Source of the DNA: Aphelenchoides besseyi
Taxonomy: Eukaryota > Nematoda > Chromadorea > Rhabditida > Aphelenchoididae
DNA length: 64,000 nt
Direction: 5' to 3'
Assembly: GCA_024699855.1 (NCBI GenBank)
Contig: JAMPIQ010000001.1
Coordinates: forward strand, 2,542,001-2,606,000
Part shown: positions 25,901 to 38,214 of the stretch, in pieces
How positions within the stretch are numbered: the first letter of the stretch is position 1
Layout: each line of letters starts with the position of its first letter
Notes under the pieces: generated by a model
What the model saw: only the letters and a program-made list of their open reading frames with translations
The model's database searches: none
What the model was told of the DNA's origin: nothing
Program-made: the position numbers and the translations under genes

Positions 25901-28900
25901 TCATGTCAGAAATTTCAAATTCAACATTTTTGTCGTGTATTTGTTGTTAGTTTTGTAATTTTGGCCATTCAATTTCAAGCCACCGGTTTCGTCGGTTCTC
26001 TACGATCTGCCGGCATCTCCGGTCTCTGCATCCCCGAATACTCCGCGACGATTCAGTTTATTTCGACGTGCAACTGCCGATCGTCTTTCGGGACGAATAC
26101 GAAAGAAGCACTCCATCGGTTATTGTCCCAATTCGTTCGATCAACATCCAATGAGTGGCAGCGATTACAATGTTCCACTCTCGCCAACGTTTAGCGAATT
26201 CGTTGGCTCGTCAATTTCAAATGACAAAGGAGCTTCTTACTGTGACAAATCATCTTCGTCGGGAAGTTTGAAACTACACCACTCGTCCTCGAATGTTTCC
26301 ATAAGTTCATACGGAAATGTTAAGGATTCAATCAATGATCTTACAAGCGAACAACGATCTCCGATAACTCGTCCAAGACAACTGGATTTGCAAAGCATTC
26401 CGACAAAAACTCCAAATTTGGTTCGAAAGTTTACGCACAAACTAGCACGTAGTATCTCGTCGTCTGCACATCACGGCGAAAGTTATCAGCAAAAACTTCA
26501 ACAACGATTGGACGAACAAGAGATGTCTCAAATAGACCCTGATTGTTCGTTTATCTTACTAACCACCGTTCTGTTATTTTGTCCAGATGTCGTGTCATTT
26601 TGTGCTGTTTATTGAATATATTTAATGGAACGTCGATCTTATAATTTCGTATTATCCCCTCATGTGAACGCTGTTCTATTTGTAGGCTGCTCATTCGACG
26701 GTCACTCCCCCATCAGTGAGTTCCAGTTCCGGAAAATCGTTCATGCGATTGAACACCGAATTCAAACAACGTTCGTCCGATCGTCAACGTCCCATTCTAT
26801 CCAAAGCCCAGTCAATGGCTGTTGCCGGTCACGATGCTACAAATGAGGCGAACTGTAATGGTAAAATCCCTTTGTCGCTTACTCACATACCTCTTTCTTC
26901 AATGCTTGTGTTTGTCTGATTGAATCATTAGCTTTAGGCGATTTTCGATTGGATTCGAATCGAAGTCGGTCTCCGTCGCCTTCGAACTCAATGATGGACA
27001 GAGGAACGACATTCGAGTTCGTGACCTCATTGGTTTTTATTTCTTGTTGTTCCAAAAAAGGATGTGAGTTTACATCAACAGTATTCTTTATGATGTTGCC
27101 TTTTAGCAACTAAAATCGAACCGTGTTTATGGTTGGGAATGTCGACAGGCGTCGTAATTGCTTTCAATCTTTTCCTACCAACTGATCGAATTGTTTTGAA
27201 TGTTGTGGTGGCACCTTCGGGTATGTTCGATTTTTGCATTGAGGTTTGGAAATTTTCTCTTTCGGGCAAATCTTTCAAGTTTTTTTGCTTACTGCATTGA
27301 AAATCGTTTGTTTAACTTGGGATTTCTTTTTTGTTCGGTTAACGCAACTATCTTTTCCAATCGTCTTTTACTATAGACATGTACGACGGCCCAAAAGGTT
27401 AGCGCCGAGTTTTCAGTTTTGTGCACTTGTCTTTTAATGTCTGATTGGGTCTTTGCGTTAGTTGGAAGTGTTCGTATGGTGATTTGAAGTTGTGTGATTG
27501 CACATTGGTAGCTTTCTTTTCGTAGGAAACGTGCTCCATGAATGTTGTTTTCTATGACTATACGACAATCATCTCGTTTATTTGCTACGGCTTCCAACAA
27601 TTTCCGTTGCTTATTAGCCGAAATATGAGGAAAATGTAGAAAACTTGTTGTTGGAAATAACCCACTGATTGATGGCAAATAAGCACAGATTGTCTTCTAA
27701 TCGAAATTTCTTCGTTTAACTTGTGCTTATAGGAAGTGTGATTCGTCTACAAGATCGTATTATTTACGTGACTTTTATGGATCGGTCGTTGTGTCTAATC
27801 AGCGCTCCCACCGAAAACTATCGAGATCCATCGAAGGAGTCGCAATCAGCACCGACTTCCGCAAATGCCGACAAAATTTTCGTTAACAAAATCCTAACAA
27901 AACCGAGTCAAGCACCAAACATTGTGAACGGCAATGAGAATGGACCGGCAAACGAGGAGTTGTCGCAAATCGGTATTTACGTATCCGAGCAAGAAATTCG
28001 CGTTGTTTCACTTCCCGGTTATCATCAACTTTTCCACAAACGGGTCGATATTCCGTTTATTAAGGTCAAACAGTCGTTTTCAAAACTCAACTTTGTTACA
28101 TCTTTAGGCTCGAACTACGCACATTCGTGGTTATCCCGCTCTGTTGTGTTTGAACGCTGCTGGTCATTTGCACGTTTTCAGTCTTCCCTCTTTAAAACCT
28201 TTGCATCAAACACCACTTTTCCGTTGTTCTGTCGATATTGATGACCCGTAAGTTTTCATTTCGATCGCTATGTTTTACTGTTTGATTGGTCGTCTCATTG
28301 AAGCATTTACGGGTTGTTTTAGGATTTGTTCACGCACCGACTTTTCCGAACATGGTTTGGGAATGTATTCGGTAACGCAGTCAGAGGTGCGTAGTTCACA
28401 AACTTTCTATGAACACTTTATTTCAGCTTCAAAAGTTCACGGTTTGCTCTGAACTGAGTTCTCAAGTGAAAGAATGTGCCGGAGACCTGTTCGTTCCGTG
28501 CGATATGCCCGAACCACCGAAGACTTCATTTCTGCGCGGTGTCTCGACATTGTTCAGTGGAAATCAAAAGGAAGCCGCTGACTTGGATGCTGTTTGTAAG
28601 TTTTGAGTTCCGCGTAAAAATGAATCGACAATGTTCAGTTGCCGAAAAACCGAATACCTCGACAGGCGGCAGTATGAAGAGTGTGGCACGACAAATACCG
28701 AACAATTTACTTACGAATATGGAGCACGCTCAACGACAAAATATCAGTGCAGGACAAGCAGCAGCGATGGCAATACAAGTGAGTTATCGACGACAATCAA
28801 CAGCGATTATCATAAAACTTCAGAATTTGAACGAACGATCCGAGAAGTTGAATGCAACCGTCGATGCAACGGAACAGTTGAAAGGAAGTGCCATGAGTTT

Positions 28901-28961
28901 GCAGCAGAGATCATCGAAGTTGGTCGAAAAATACGAAAAGAAGCGATGGTATCAATTGTGA
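22993..28961 (+). CDS. tom-1: Tomosyn (syntaxin-binding protein 5 homologue)
   Basis: A large multi-exon gene. The N terminus (MDKAKKKLASAIDNIRN) and first WD blocks (VRHGFPDDPKCLAVDP, SVRLLGDPGVDFYLKHDS, WNYRQKRPEIVHSLKL, QSKWLHVGTDKGNVYFV) match tomosyn/Lgl-family beta-propellers. Further blades run to about 25460 (GKQFMCGHKDGSLTMWN, FDIHESPVTYLHY). A Ser-rich insert with likely alternative exons spans about 25670-26900, followed by the second half of the propeller. The C terminus is an R-SNARE-like helix (RSEKLNATVDATEQL, with Arg at the zero-layer position) ending KYEKKRWYQL, with stop at 28959-28961. Tomosyn competes with synaptobrevin for syntaxin-SNAP25 and inhibits vesicle priming. 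The longest intron (about 27222-27732) lies before GSVIRLQDRIIYVTFMD. An acceptor-like CTCAG lies just before the ATG. Confidence 0.93.
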
Positions 28962-29526
28962 TTGTATGATATTTCGAATGAATCATGTTTATATTCCCTT
29001 ATCAATCTATTTGTGGGATCTAATTTTGAGTTCTTGTTCCAAATCGCCGATATCTTTCGGCTCACTCTTGTCTGTGCTCCACAAGTGGATTTCAGATTGC
29101 GCCTTCTGATTGTTTGTGCACGGGTTGTTTCTATTCCCTCGTCTTCATCACTTTCTCTAACGGTGTTTTCATCTTTCGAAGCCAACTCTTCTCTTTCGCC
29201 ATACAAAACTTCCGATTGATCCGGTGATTCGCAATCATAAATACCATTTTCCTGTTTTGTTCTAGTTTACGATACAGATTAGTTAATTACGAAATAAAAC
29301 GACCACAAATCAACGAACTGATCAACCATAACACCTGTTAAACAAACGAAACTTCACAGACCAATTACCGACCCCGAACCCAGTAAACGCACTCATGTTT
29401 CGCGAACTAACAAAAAAAGTTGTCCTTTTCGTTGCCAAGGACACGTGATAAAACAGTGAAATTAACTCTCTAGACAGGACCTCCACGCGCATTCAGGGCG
29501 GCCTCCGAGTATCAATTGCAGTTTGA
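28962..29526. other. Tomosyn 3' flank and upstream region of the next gene
   Basis: About 560 bp. A 29207-29530 stretch ends in acceptor CAATTGCAG immediately before the next start codon. No supported gene is seen on either strand. Confidence 0.35.
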
Positions 29527-30341
29527 ATGTCTAACGATTCGACTCGACTTCAAACTATTCTGTGTGGTTGTTGTTGGCCATCACGAAGTAAGGATCAACA
29601 TTTGCCTGAACCGCACAAAGGACCAGACGTTTACGAATTCGCCGTATTCAAACAGTTTACTAACCCGAATGAACAGGCTGTGGAAATCGTTCGACAACCA
29701 CCGGTCAAACCCATTAATTTGTCAGCAAATCATTTGCCGCGTATTGTCGTCACTTCGTCGACTTCGTCTCAGCTTACAACCAGTGACGATGCGGATTACG
29801 AGTCGTTGGCAGAGTTTGTAACCGCGAGAACCAGTCGTTCTTCTCATGGCGATGAATGTCGTTTCCGTTCGATGCCCGAATTGGTCGAGGAAATACGATC
29901 CGAATTGTTGGGAAGAAACTTTGAAGACGTAAAACAGGAATTCGTTACATTCTTTCGTAAAATTTTGTTATTTGAAGCTTGTAATCTCATTTCAATTTCA
30001 GGCGGTGAACCTCAGAAATCGCAGTTAACGTCCGTTCCACCAAAAAGCATTGAGGACGAACCGGAAGTGACATCAAGTGTTGCACCGTATCCAAGTGATC
30101 CAACAGTTCTGTTTAATTCAAAATCAATTATTCAGACACCAACCGAAACCGCCAGACCAATAAGACCGTTTGTTAGTCGACTGCAACTAAGTAGTGCGCG
30201 TATTTCGGAAAGAGCTCATAACACAGTTTACTTCTTCTACTGGTGTTTAGCATTTGGGATTCAGAAGGTTCAAAGAATGTTTCATAGTTAGTGATTGATT
30301 TTGCATTTCAGGTTCTTGGAGATCCTCCGATTGATAGCTGA
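29527..30341 (+). CDS. Unidentified protein of about 240 residues, Cys-rich N terminus
   Basis: The start ATG at 29527 lies six bases after acceptor CAATTGCAG. The N terminus holds a Cys cluster (TILCGCCWPSRSKD) that could be palmitoylated (inference). Polar, Ser/Thr/Pro-rich sequence follows. Two short introns are inferred: about 29957-30001 (donor GTAAAATT, acceptor TTTCAG, phase 1) and about 30269-30311 (acceptor TTTCAG), the latter giving a C terminus VLGDPPIDS with stop at 30339-30341. A hydrophobic, aromatic segment (VYFFYWCLAFGIQK) lies near the C terminus. No domain was recognised and the family is unknown. Confidence 0.55.
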
Positions 30342-30466
30342 CCCCTGCGATTTTCTTTCTAACTCATATCTGAATAGTCATAAGCCAAATATTTTTATTT
30401 ATGTTGCTCATTTGAATTGCCAATTTGAAAATCCGGTTAAATAAAAGATTTTATTCGAACCCCTTT

Positions 30467-31054
30467 TCAATTCCAAAACTCATTATCGCTTTCTTCGGTG
30501 TCTGAGATGGCCAGACGATCAAGTGGTACCAATTTGACGATGTCCCCGTGGTGTATTCCATGAGAGCTGTTGCCCTTCAGATTCTTGTGATAAACGTGTG
30601 GGGACCTAATTGGCAAAGCCATACGCCCGAAAACTTCCTGTCAAAGAAAGGGCTATTGTCTCCGAACTAATCTCGTTACCTGCATTCCTTCTATTCCGCA
30701 TAAATAGAAGACCGTAACGCCGCAATGAATTCGTTGTTTCAATTTCGGTTTTGGAGGTAGACGTAAACTTACGCCCAAAGCAAAAATTGTCAATTGACGA
30801 GTTGCAAGTCCCAAAGCAACAATCGGATCCGTCGATCCGTCCGAACTTGATGATTGAGCGTCCGAAAGTGCAGCGGCCATTGACGAGCCACTTGTACTCA
30901 ACATGCTCGTCGACGAAACAACAGATGACTTTTTCTCGGCCGAGCTGTTCGATTGACCCAATGAAGCAAAATTGGGGATTCGACTAAAGTAAAGGTTGCT
31001 TAACATCTGCACTTTTACATTTCTCCCGACATTTGTGCTCCAAAGAGTAGACAA
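30467..31054 (-). CDS. Unidentified Ser-rich protein; C-terminal half faintly like ribosomal S17
   Basis: Exon 1 (31054 down to about 30683) encodes a Ser-rich N-terminal half and then TRQLTIFALGVSLRLPP. A short intron (donor GTAACG, acceptor TTTGACAG) leads to exon 2, which begins EVFGRMALPIRSPHVYHKN, contains HHGDIVKLVPLDRLA and ends in an acidic tail, with stop at 30467-30469. The VYHKN...GDIVKLVPL pattern resembles the last strands of uS17-type mitochondrial ribosomal proteins, but the first half does not. That identity is a weak guess. An internal GTAAGT near 30770 could be a donor and would change the middle of the protein. Confidence 0.45.
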
Positions 31055-31174
31055 CTAAAGTTAGTATCATGAAAAATTGTGTGGTTTAAAAGCTATGAAT
31101 ATTATATACATCAAACAACTCTGCATATTCCTTGAGATGCAAATCTACAAGAGCAAATGTAAAAGCGCAGATAT

Positions 31175-32318
31175 TCACCTAGCGTGATGATATATTCTGA
31201 GAACTCGAATCTTCATTGGCAGTTGAGTTTCGATGTAACGGAATAAAATTGAGGAGTTGTAATGTCGAAATCCGAGAGCTTTCAACGGCAATACTTGAAG
31301 CAGTCGTTCAACACATCCATCGGCGGTTGGCAAATCACGTAGATGAAAAATTGATGGTGGTAAGTCGATGTCTGAGACTTTAGAAAAGCGATGCAGACAT
31401 TTGATGTAATCGATACGCTGATTCTCTTTGCAAAACGTACAACCAAATGACAACCGTGTACACGTTGATCCGATATTGAGAGACAACGTTTCCAATGTTG
31501 CTAAGGGCAAATGAACGCCAGTAAGTTGAAGCACACGCAACGGAGCTCGAATCTGAGTAGCAAACGATTTGTCGAAAACTGCACGACAGGTTGTTCCATC
31601 GGCTGAATCCTTCATTGAGTCAAGAATAAGAAGTGATTCCAAGTTGGGAAGACCCATCAAAGCGTGGACGATCTTTTGTTGTTTTCTAAACTTCTTTTAA
31701 AGTTTGACTTCCCGACATTATGTTTACGTTTTCTTTTCCGGCAAGAAGTATCGTGAGCAATTCCAAAGTCGAAGTGTTTGAATGGTAACCAAACGAGCAA
31801 CACAACTTGCCAGTTCGGATGCAAGAGCAGAGTCGTGGATGGTCAGTTGTTTGAGTTGCACGAAGCGAAGTAACATCCATTTAAGTATTTTGTTCGGATT
31901 TCGATGTCCCTGAAGCGTACGCAATCGCGATGTTCGACCTAATTGGTCGGTCAAACGAAGTTCTAAACGCGGTTGAGGTTTCGCTGACAAACCAAACGGA
32001 ACACAATTTGGAGACGAAGATGCTGAATTTCAAAGATCATTTCAATAAAATCAGTGGACTATTACTTGGCTTTTCATGCAAAGCACAAACTTCGACGAGA
32101 GTAATATCCGACCAATCAGTAAACAATTTGGCAAAACGTCGCGAAACAAGTTGCATTTGAAGGCGATCGAATGGCGGCAGATAAGAACCGACCTTCAAAA
32201 TGAGATTATCTGGAAGCATTGCAATTGCTTCAAAAGATGAAGTCCCAGTCGAAGTGCACGGAATGTCCGGTTTGATTGCAAGATACGGTTGTGACATCAA
32301 AAGCTGTGTTTGAAGCAT
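31175..32318 (-). CDS. F-box protein with leucine-rich C-terminal region
   Basis: The start ATG at 32316-32318 follows an acceptor (TTTCAG near 32337). Exon 1 contains a clear F-box (MLPDNLILKVGSYLPPFDR then LQMQLVSRRFAKLF). Later exons (about 31990-31724 and 31660-31175) carry LRR-like leucine periodicity: LRTLQGHR, LKQLTIHDS, IQTLRLWNC, LESLLILDS, LRVLQLTGVHL, LETLSLNIG. F-box proteins recruit substrates to SCF ubiquitin ligases through Skp1, with LRRs binding the target. The chain stops at 31175-31177, although the stop overlaps a GTGAAT donor, so one further exon is possible. The substrate is unknown. Confidence 0.75.
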
Positions 32319-32339
32319 GCGTGTAGGTAGAGAACTGAA

Positions 32340-33580
32340 ATTGGAACATTTCCCGTGAAGAATAAAATTTTAAATAGCACGTCGATTGTAAAACCCGGAC
32401 CCGTCGATATCAATAGGAAGACATCGTAAAAAACGGTCGAAAGTTATGCACGTCAACGGGGACCTTAAACCTGTCAACTGAACCCAAATTTCGGTCCTTA
32501 ATTTCCAATTCTGCAGATTCGCGTCGTTTATGGTCGTGTGCAAAAGTACATTAACGAAGTAAATACTTCGATATTCAAACTTCAGCGATTTGCAAAAACC
32601 TCCAAACTCCCGTCAGTGATAAAACAATCCATGGACCAACAAGGTTGCTCGTAATTACCAAGAACCAAAGTCCTCTTCAAAATACCACTCGTTTTTTCGA
32701 GTATACGGTATGGAAAAAAGTAATTAGTAAGAAGTGGGAAGCGATTGCAAACGAGGACCGTATATTGGGGAGACGCGGTCGAAGGCCTCACAAAGAGCTT
32801 AATAATCAATGCACTGGATTATTCACGAAATGGCCGCCCCAGTTGAATGTGCACGTTCTGTAGGGACGTCAACAAATTTGCAGCAATTCGGGACACTCGT
32901 TTATTCTCGTCGACTTTTCACCTCACGTGAGGAGGACTGCAGACGAATTAGAAGGGGGCGAAGAGATGGAAAGCACGTAGTTGATTTCGCAAGTTCGAGA
33001 AAACCAATTTTGTTGCGCAATTGTCGTTATAAAGGAAACTTGCAACACGAGAAATGGGATTTCAGGGGAATTGTGTGAACACGTGATTTTTTGCCGTCGA
33101 TGTGAAACATGAGCGTCCCTGCAAAAATCCCCCTCTCCCCTCCACCGCATTTTTGCAAAACGGAACTAAACGCAGCAAATTTTTTGCAAAAAAACGCGAG
33201 ACCGTGTAACGTTTGTGAAGCGCGACGCTTTTTCCTCGTTTCTTTTTTCGACGTGCATTCGCACGAGACTCAACGCTGAAAATTACCAGAGCAAAAGAAG
33301 ATGAGCGTCTTCGGATTTCGGCTCCGCATCAAAACGTCCGTTCCAGAGCGGCAATCTCATTAGTCGTAACACAAATTCGTCGACGCCGGCAATCGTCCAT
33401 TGGCGGAACACAGGATTGTCAAAAACACTTTCGGGAGTAAAATTTATTGGAACCCGAGAAGCAAACTTGGAAAGCGGATATGCGGAAGGTAAACGAGTTC
33501 AATTGAGGTTCTGGCAAGAAACAAATGCTGAGATTAATTTAAAAGAAGTGGGCTTGTTAGGTGAATAGTTTAAGGACAAC
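32340..33580. other. Intergenic region
   Basis: About 1.2 kb with short overlapping ORFs on both strands and several A- or T-homopolymer runs. No family, RNA gene or repeat was recognised. Confidence 0.35.
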
Positions 33581-33734
33581 GAAGAGTCTTATTTTGTACA
33601 AAAACATACGTTTAATTGTCGAATTGCTGTTGAACTTTTTTGTAGTGTATCGATTATGTTGTCAAATTGTCCGATATTGAAGTCTTCAGTGGAGATTTGG
33701 TACTGTAACAACAACATTAATTGGAGTAACAAAG

Positions 33735-34275
33735 GTCTACTTACAATTGGTCTTTCGTCTTTTAGCTTTGCAGCCAAATTGCCACTTGACTCCTATCGCA
33801 AATCCTCTCGCAAATCCAAAGTCAACTGATAGGCCGCATGAACTGATGCAACGTTGACGGGTGGTCGAATTTGAACTAAACATACTGATGCAATTTCTGC
33901 GGCTGTAAATCATTAAAATCTTTTGTGTATGAAGTTTGATAGGTTGTGAGCAAGCAGAAGTTCTAAATATAAGAATTGAACAGATTTAAAGCTTCAAAGA
34001 CAATCTTACTTGACTGCTTCATAAATCGGCAATCCATCAAAAGATCGAGTAGTTGCTCGAATCGAAATCACGTACTCTCGATTGGGTTTCAGACCGTTAA
34101 TCTTATCCTCTCTAACGTCGGCTTTAATCGTTCTCTTTTTGTGATTCGGACATAAACGCCTCAATCAACCGAATATCCGCGTACAACGATTCCGTGTTCT
34201 CGTGGTGGCAACCAAGTCACGTGAACGGCATTGAGTTCTGCGAATACTCAAACTTCGGTAGCTGCCATGACTACT
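33735..34275 (-). pseudogene. Broken fibronectin-III gene fragment of DCC/neogenin (UNC-40) type
   Basis: Minus-strand translation gives an FN3 domain start (AELNAVHVTWLPP, then GIVVRGYSVD). It is interrupted by an in-frame TGA directly after SVD and by another upstream of VFAELN. The domain resumes in a different frame with DVREDKINGLKPNREYVIS, then IRATTRSFDGLPIYEAVK up to a GTAAG donor. The VVRGY...YVIS...GLPIYE pattern is that of the fifth FN3 domain of DCC/neogenin. After the intron, PPVNV and, in another frame, IGVKWQFGCKAK resemble the start of the sixth FN3 domain. At least two stops and two frame changes make this a decayed copy unless the sequence has errors. No upstream Ig or FN3 domains were found. 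Confidence 0.65.
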
Positions 34276-34620
34276 TTATCGATTTGTCCCTCAAACAAAA
34301 CCTTAATAGTAATCGATCTAAGTAATTCATCTAAAACTAAGAGCTGTACTTTCATATAAAAAAGCCACTAACCATTTACAACCGATTCATTTTGCTTTGG
34401 GTACTTATGGACAGTAAAATTATGGAACAAATAGTAAACAAACTACGTATTCTGTAACAAAGAAGAATTTCGAGTTAAGTGGCTATCTACTAACGATAAA
34501 CTCTTATCGCATGTTCCTTGCATGTTCGATGAAAGTAATTAGTTGATGGAAAAAATGCGAAACTCTGAAATAACAGAGAATTGAAACTAATACGTCAAGC
34601 AGAGATACAACGCGTACAAG

Positions 34621-35080
34621 TGGTCACTTCTTTTGTATCATCCAACCTCAACTTCCCAAAAAAAAATGCTCTCGAGGAAAAGATCAAGATGCAATTGCAG
34701 AATTAATCGATGCTTCTTCAGAAACTTTTCAAGTTGCCTGCACAGTCCATGCGTTTCTGCCAAACTGTCGCGCAAGTCGAGCAACCGAACGGCGTTTGGA
34801 AAGATTGCAACAGCGATATAAAGGCAAAAAAGACGAAGAGAGCAAATGTCATTTGATTGGTCATTTGCGTATAAGATGTCACTTCGGACGTTGACTAACA
34901 AGTGGCCATGCCATTTTTCGAATCAGATGTTTTTGATGCACATGTGAACAACAGACGAGTTGTTTGAAACAAGTACTGATTCCAAGCCCAACAATCGATC
35001 GACTTTATGATCAGGAAAACGAAGACAATCAATCGACAGATTCAGTGATCGAAAATCAAATCGATTCGATGATGCTCTGA
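34621..35080 (+). CDS. 3' part of an unidentified gene, two exons visible
   Basis: One exon (after acceptor ACAAG at about 34620) reads CSRGKDQDAIAELIDASS, FQVACTVHAFLPNC and a basic helix (TERRLERLQQRYKGKKDEE). A phase-1 donor (GTATAAG near 34870) joins an acceptor near 34972 to a final exon, LIPSPTIDRLYDQENEDN, ending IDSMML with stop at 35078-35080. Both exons have protein-like composition and opposite-strand frames are poorer. A run of nine A lies in the first exon, and the alternative frame upstream of it (FPKKNALEEKIKMQ) also looks coding, so a frameshift there is possible. The family was not recognised and the 5' exons are not found. Confidence 0.4.
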
Positions 35081-35457
35081 TTGTTGTTCTCCGTCAAGCA
35101 CCCAGTTGCACAGCTCATACGAAAGTTGTTCAATAAAAAACGGGTTTCAAAATGAAAATACTTGTGTTTCTGTTGCAACCTTTCAATCGAGTTTGAGCTC
35201 CATCTTCCGACCGAGCACATGAAATTGAGCGTTTGAATTGGCGCCAAACTTGTCGACCACTGACGGAATTGGCGCTGCGTCGGTACTCGCAGCCGCTCTC
35301 TTATCGTCTCCGCTCGTCTGCATGGTGCCCGGTGTATCGCGGGTGTTTTTTCTCGTCTGTTCGAAATGCCGCTCGACTGCGGAGTTTTGAACGATTTCGA
35401 CATGTTTACGCTCCTTGATTATTGAATTCATGTTTTTTGAGTTTCGCAATTTCAGGG

Positions 35458-37447
35458 ATGTCGTATCCGTCGAACTCCTCGTTCATTGACCTTCGATCCA
35501 AAATACGTACTCCCGTCTCAAAGACCAAGTTAATATTGCAAGAGTTGGAGCAATTGAGTTCGGGTAAAACAAAGAAGGTAAGTGGCCACTTGTTGTGTTT
35601 GGTTATTCTACGGCTCACTTACAGCGACCAATTCATGAACTGGAAAACACCCGTTGGATCAGCAGCGGTGGCGATGCGACTTTGCCGCCGCGGCGTTCGT
35701 CTTTCACTCCATCAAGAATTCAAGAGATCTCAGCGAATTTAAACAAAAGCGCACTAAGAAATCGCAATGATACGTTGCCCTATTGGTATGTTAGAATTTT
35801 CGGGGTTTTTTGGAACTCGGTTTTTAAGGAGACGCACTTTCAACAATAAGCCTCGACCCACAACCTACGAACCACTGGAAGATGGTGATTTGACGATGAA
35901 TGGCGTCGATTCGTCCACTCCACTTCCACCGCCAAGCAGTAGTACGGAGAAAGAATCAACGACACCAGCTTCACGTCATCAACCGATTCTCAAGTCCGTG
36001 AATCGACGTACAATTGTTTCCAACGACAAACCGAATGTTTTTTCATTGAACGATCCGGAAGAGAACGACGACTTGAACACGAGCGCGGTTTGTTCTGGAG
36101 TCGATGATTCTTATTCTCAGCAACTTTTCAGTTGGAGAAAATTGCTCCACTCACGGCGTTTGGTCAGAAGTTGACTGGTGGATTCTTGAAGAACGCGGTC
36201 GAAGAAGAAGCGGCCTTCCAGTTTGATCCGCCGGAAGTTCGTGGTCCTCGACCGATTCCTGTCGAAAAACCGGTGAAGGAAACTCCACAAGAAACACCGA
36301 AACCAAGTTCGGACTCAGAGGTTTGTCATCGGTCGTTACGATTGCTTTAATTGTTCTTTTCAGTCGGTGATTTCTGAAGTTGGAAGTGATTCGGAAAGCG
36401 ACAATAGCGTTGTTCCTCAAAAGGTTAGAAGTGTAGTTTCTTTTCTAGAACCTTTTAAAATTCAGGAGCCAACTTTACCACCACCACCTTCTGAACCCAA
36501 AATCGTCGAAGTAACTCAACCAACACCGACGCCCGTTGCTGCTGCTGCATCGGCGAAATGGACGTGTGGTGAGTGTTGGGTTCCAAACGAAGATTCGGTG
36601 GAAACTTGTGTTTGTTGTTCGGCACCAAAACCGGGTTCGCAACCAAAATCAGATGAAGTATGTTTCGAAGACCTCTGTCTTACTGATTTTTTGTGTTTTA
36701 GAATGCCGCTCCTACTGCTCCAAAACAGGTATTCAAGCCAACAAACTTTGCTGCAGCTGTCAGTTCAACTCCTTCAAGTAAACCACAAAACAATTGTATG
36801 ATCTCTTTTTGTCGTTTAGCATTTCAATTCGGGTTTGGTGCTGCGAATCCAACGCCGGCACCGGTAATTGCAAAAGCACCGGAAGTGGTAAAAGTGCCAG
36901 AAGTCGTGAAACCACCAGAAGTTTTGCAAACAAACGGCACATCAAACGGAAAGGTTTGTGGTCAGAATTCAATTTAATTGTATTCGAGACTCTTTTAGAT
37001 TCCGCAATTTCCCTCCATATCATCGTCTATTCCTCCGCCGAGTTTCAACTTTTCTGCTGCTTTAAATACGACCGGTGCATTGCCAGGTTCGTGAACACAA
37101 ATTGGTTATTTATTTGTTGTTTCAGCGTTTAAATTTGGACCCGACACTCCGGTTGCTTCGACGTCGTCGTCAGCTCGTAAGTTCTCTGTCAATCCATAGT
37201 ATTTAAACGAATCGCTTTTCTAGCGTTTCAATTCGGTGCAGCAGCAACAGCTCCAAGCAGTCAATCGTTGTTCCAATTCGGATCGACAAACGCACCCACT
37301 CCAGCGTTACCGAGTAGGTTTCGCAACCAAAAACAAATTGATATCAACATTCCAGCGTTCCAAATGGGATCAGCACCCTCGGCCGCGACAGCAGCTGGCG
37401 GTGCAATGGGACGAAAAAAGTTGTTGGCGAGACGAAAACATAATTAA
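35458..37447 (+). CDS. npp-7: Nup153-like nucleoporin with one RanBP2-type zinc finger and FG repeats
   Basis: The start ATG at 35458 lies two bases after acceptor TTTCAG. The N-terminal third is polar and proline-rich (SSFTPSRIQEIS). A RanBP2-type zinc finger, WTCGECWVPNEDSVETCVCC, spans about 36558-36630 (W-x-C-x2-C-x10-C-x2-C). Downstream short exons each start with an FG-type motif: AFQFGFG, AFKFG, AFQFG, LFQFG, AFQMG. The C terminus is a basic tail (GRKKLLARRKHN), with stop at 37445-37447. This is the order of Nup153, a nuclear-basket nucleoporin that binds Ran and importins. Vertebrate Nup153 has four zinc fingers, whereas only one is visible here. The symbol follows the C. elegans homologue; orthology is inferred from architecture. 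Confidence 0.8.
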
Positions 37448-37848
37448 AGCACTTGATATCTTATGGTTTTGTATTTCAGTATTCATTTATTGTTGTTGAC
37501 AGATAAATTACTAAACTCGGTGAAGATTGTTGGGACGAAGCAGTTCGATTCTGTTGATTATCTTTCGGTTGACGTGAATACGCGAAGCCGAGTTTTGAAA
37601 TTTGTTTTTTGTTCTCTTCACACGAGAGTGGGCGAAAAGAACCATTCGGGCGACCGATTTGAGCGCTCAATGTTTATCTTTGTTCTCTCTCTCTCTCTGT
37701 TCGCTTATTGACCTTCGTCTGGTTTTGTTATCAAACGATTGCTGTAAATTTATTCAGTTGCCTTTTTGTGCATCATGCGACTCGTCTTAGTGATCATGTT
37801 GTTTCGCGGACGTGGCTCAAAATCGACATTACATTTTTGGTTTTTCAG
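37448..37848. other. Nup153 3' flank
   Basis: It contains a (TC)n run near 37687 and T-rich segments that end in an acceptor at 37848. No independent gene is supported, though the first exon of the small gene at 37849-38140 may lie here (ATG near 37776). Confidence 0.3.
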
Positions 37849-38140
37849 TTTTTCGAAACCCACCAAAAAGCCTCTGATCCATCATACGCACGGGATTGGC
37901 GTGTATGGACATTCATTTTCTTACATCCCTTGAAATCTGTTCACAATTACGTCAGAAAGCACAGACGATTCGTCTTTTTTAACCAACTTAGCGGTAAGCA
38001 CTTGGTTAGCAACGAAATTGATTTTTGCTTTACAGGTCGATCTACCTCTTAAGTTCGCCGGAGTTCCACGACCAAAGACCTCTCGAATCAACTTGAACAT
38101 TCACGCCGAACCGCCGTTTGATCCCGATCCGAAATTTTAA
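37849..38140 (+). CDS. Small unidentified gene, last two exons
   Basis: Exon 37849-37902 (after acceptor TTTTTCAG) reads ETHQKASDPSYARDWR. It joins in phase 0, through donor GTATGG and acceptor TTTACAG, to an exon at 38036-38140 that reads VDLPLKFAGVPRPKTSRI and ends FDPDPKF, with stop at 38138-38140. The joined tail has a natural composition, while retaining the 133 nt intron gives a different, hydrophobic read-through. No family was recognised and the first exon is unresolved. Confidence 0.35.
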
Positions 38141-38214
38141 TTTCTCTTTGTGGATCTTCGGTAAGTTCGATGTGAGCTAAACATTAACGGAAATTCTTCT
38201 GTTTAGGAGGCTCG

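Noticed and set aside
27289..27678. 129-codon antisense ORF inside the longest tomosyn intron
   Set aside because: No start context, splice signals or family; probably chance in a low-stop intron.
35183..35449. Minus ORF of 88 codons in the Nup153-like upstream region
   Set aside because: The composition is plausible, but it overlaps the nucleoporin start and has no exon partner or recognised domain.
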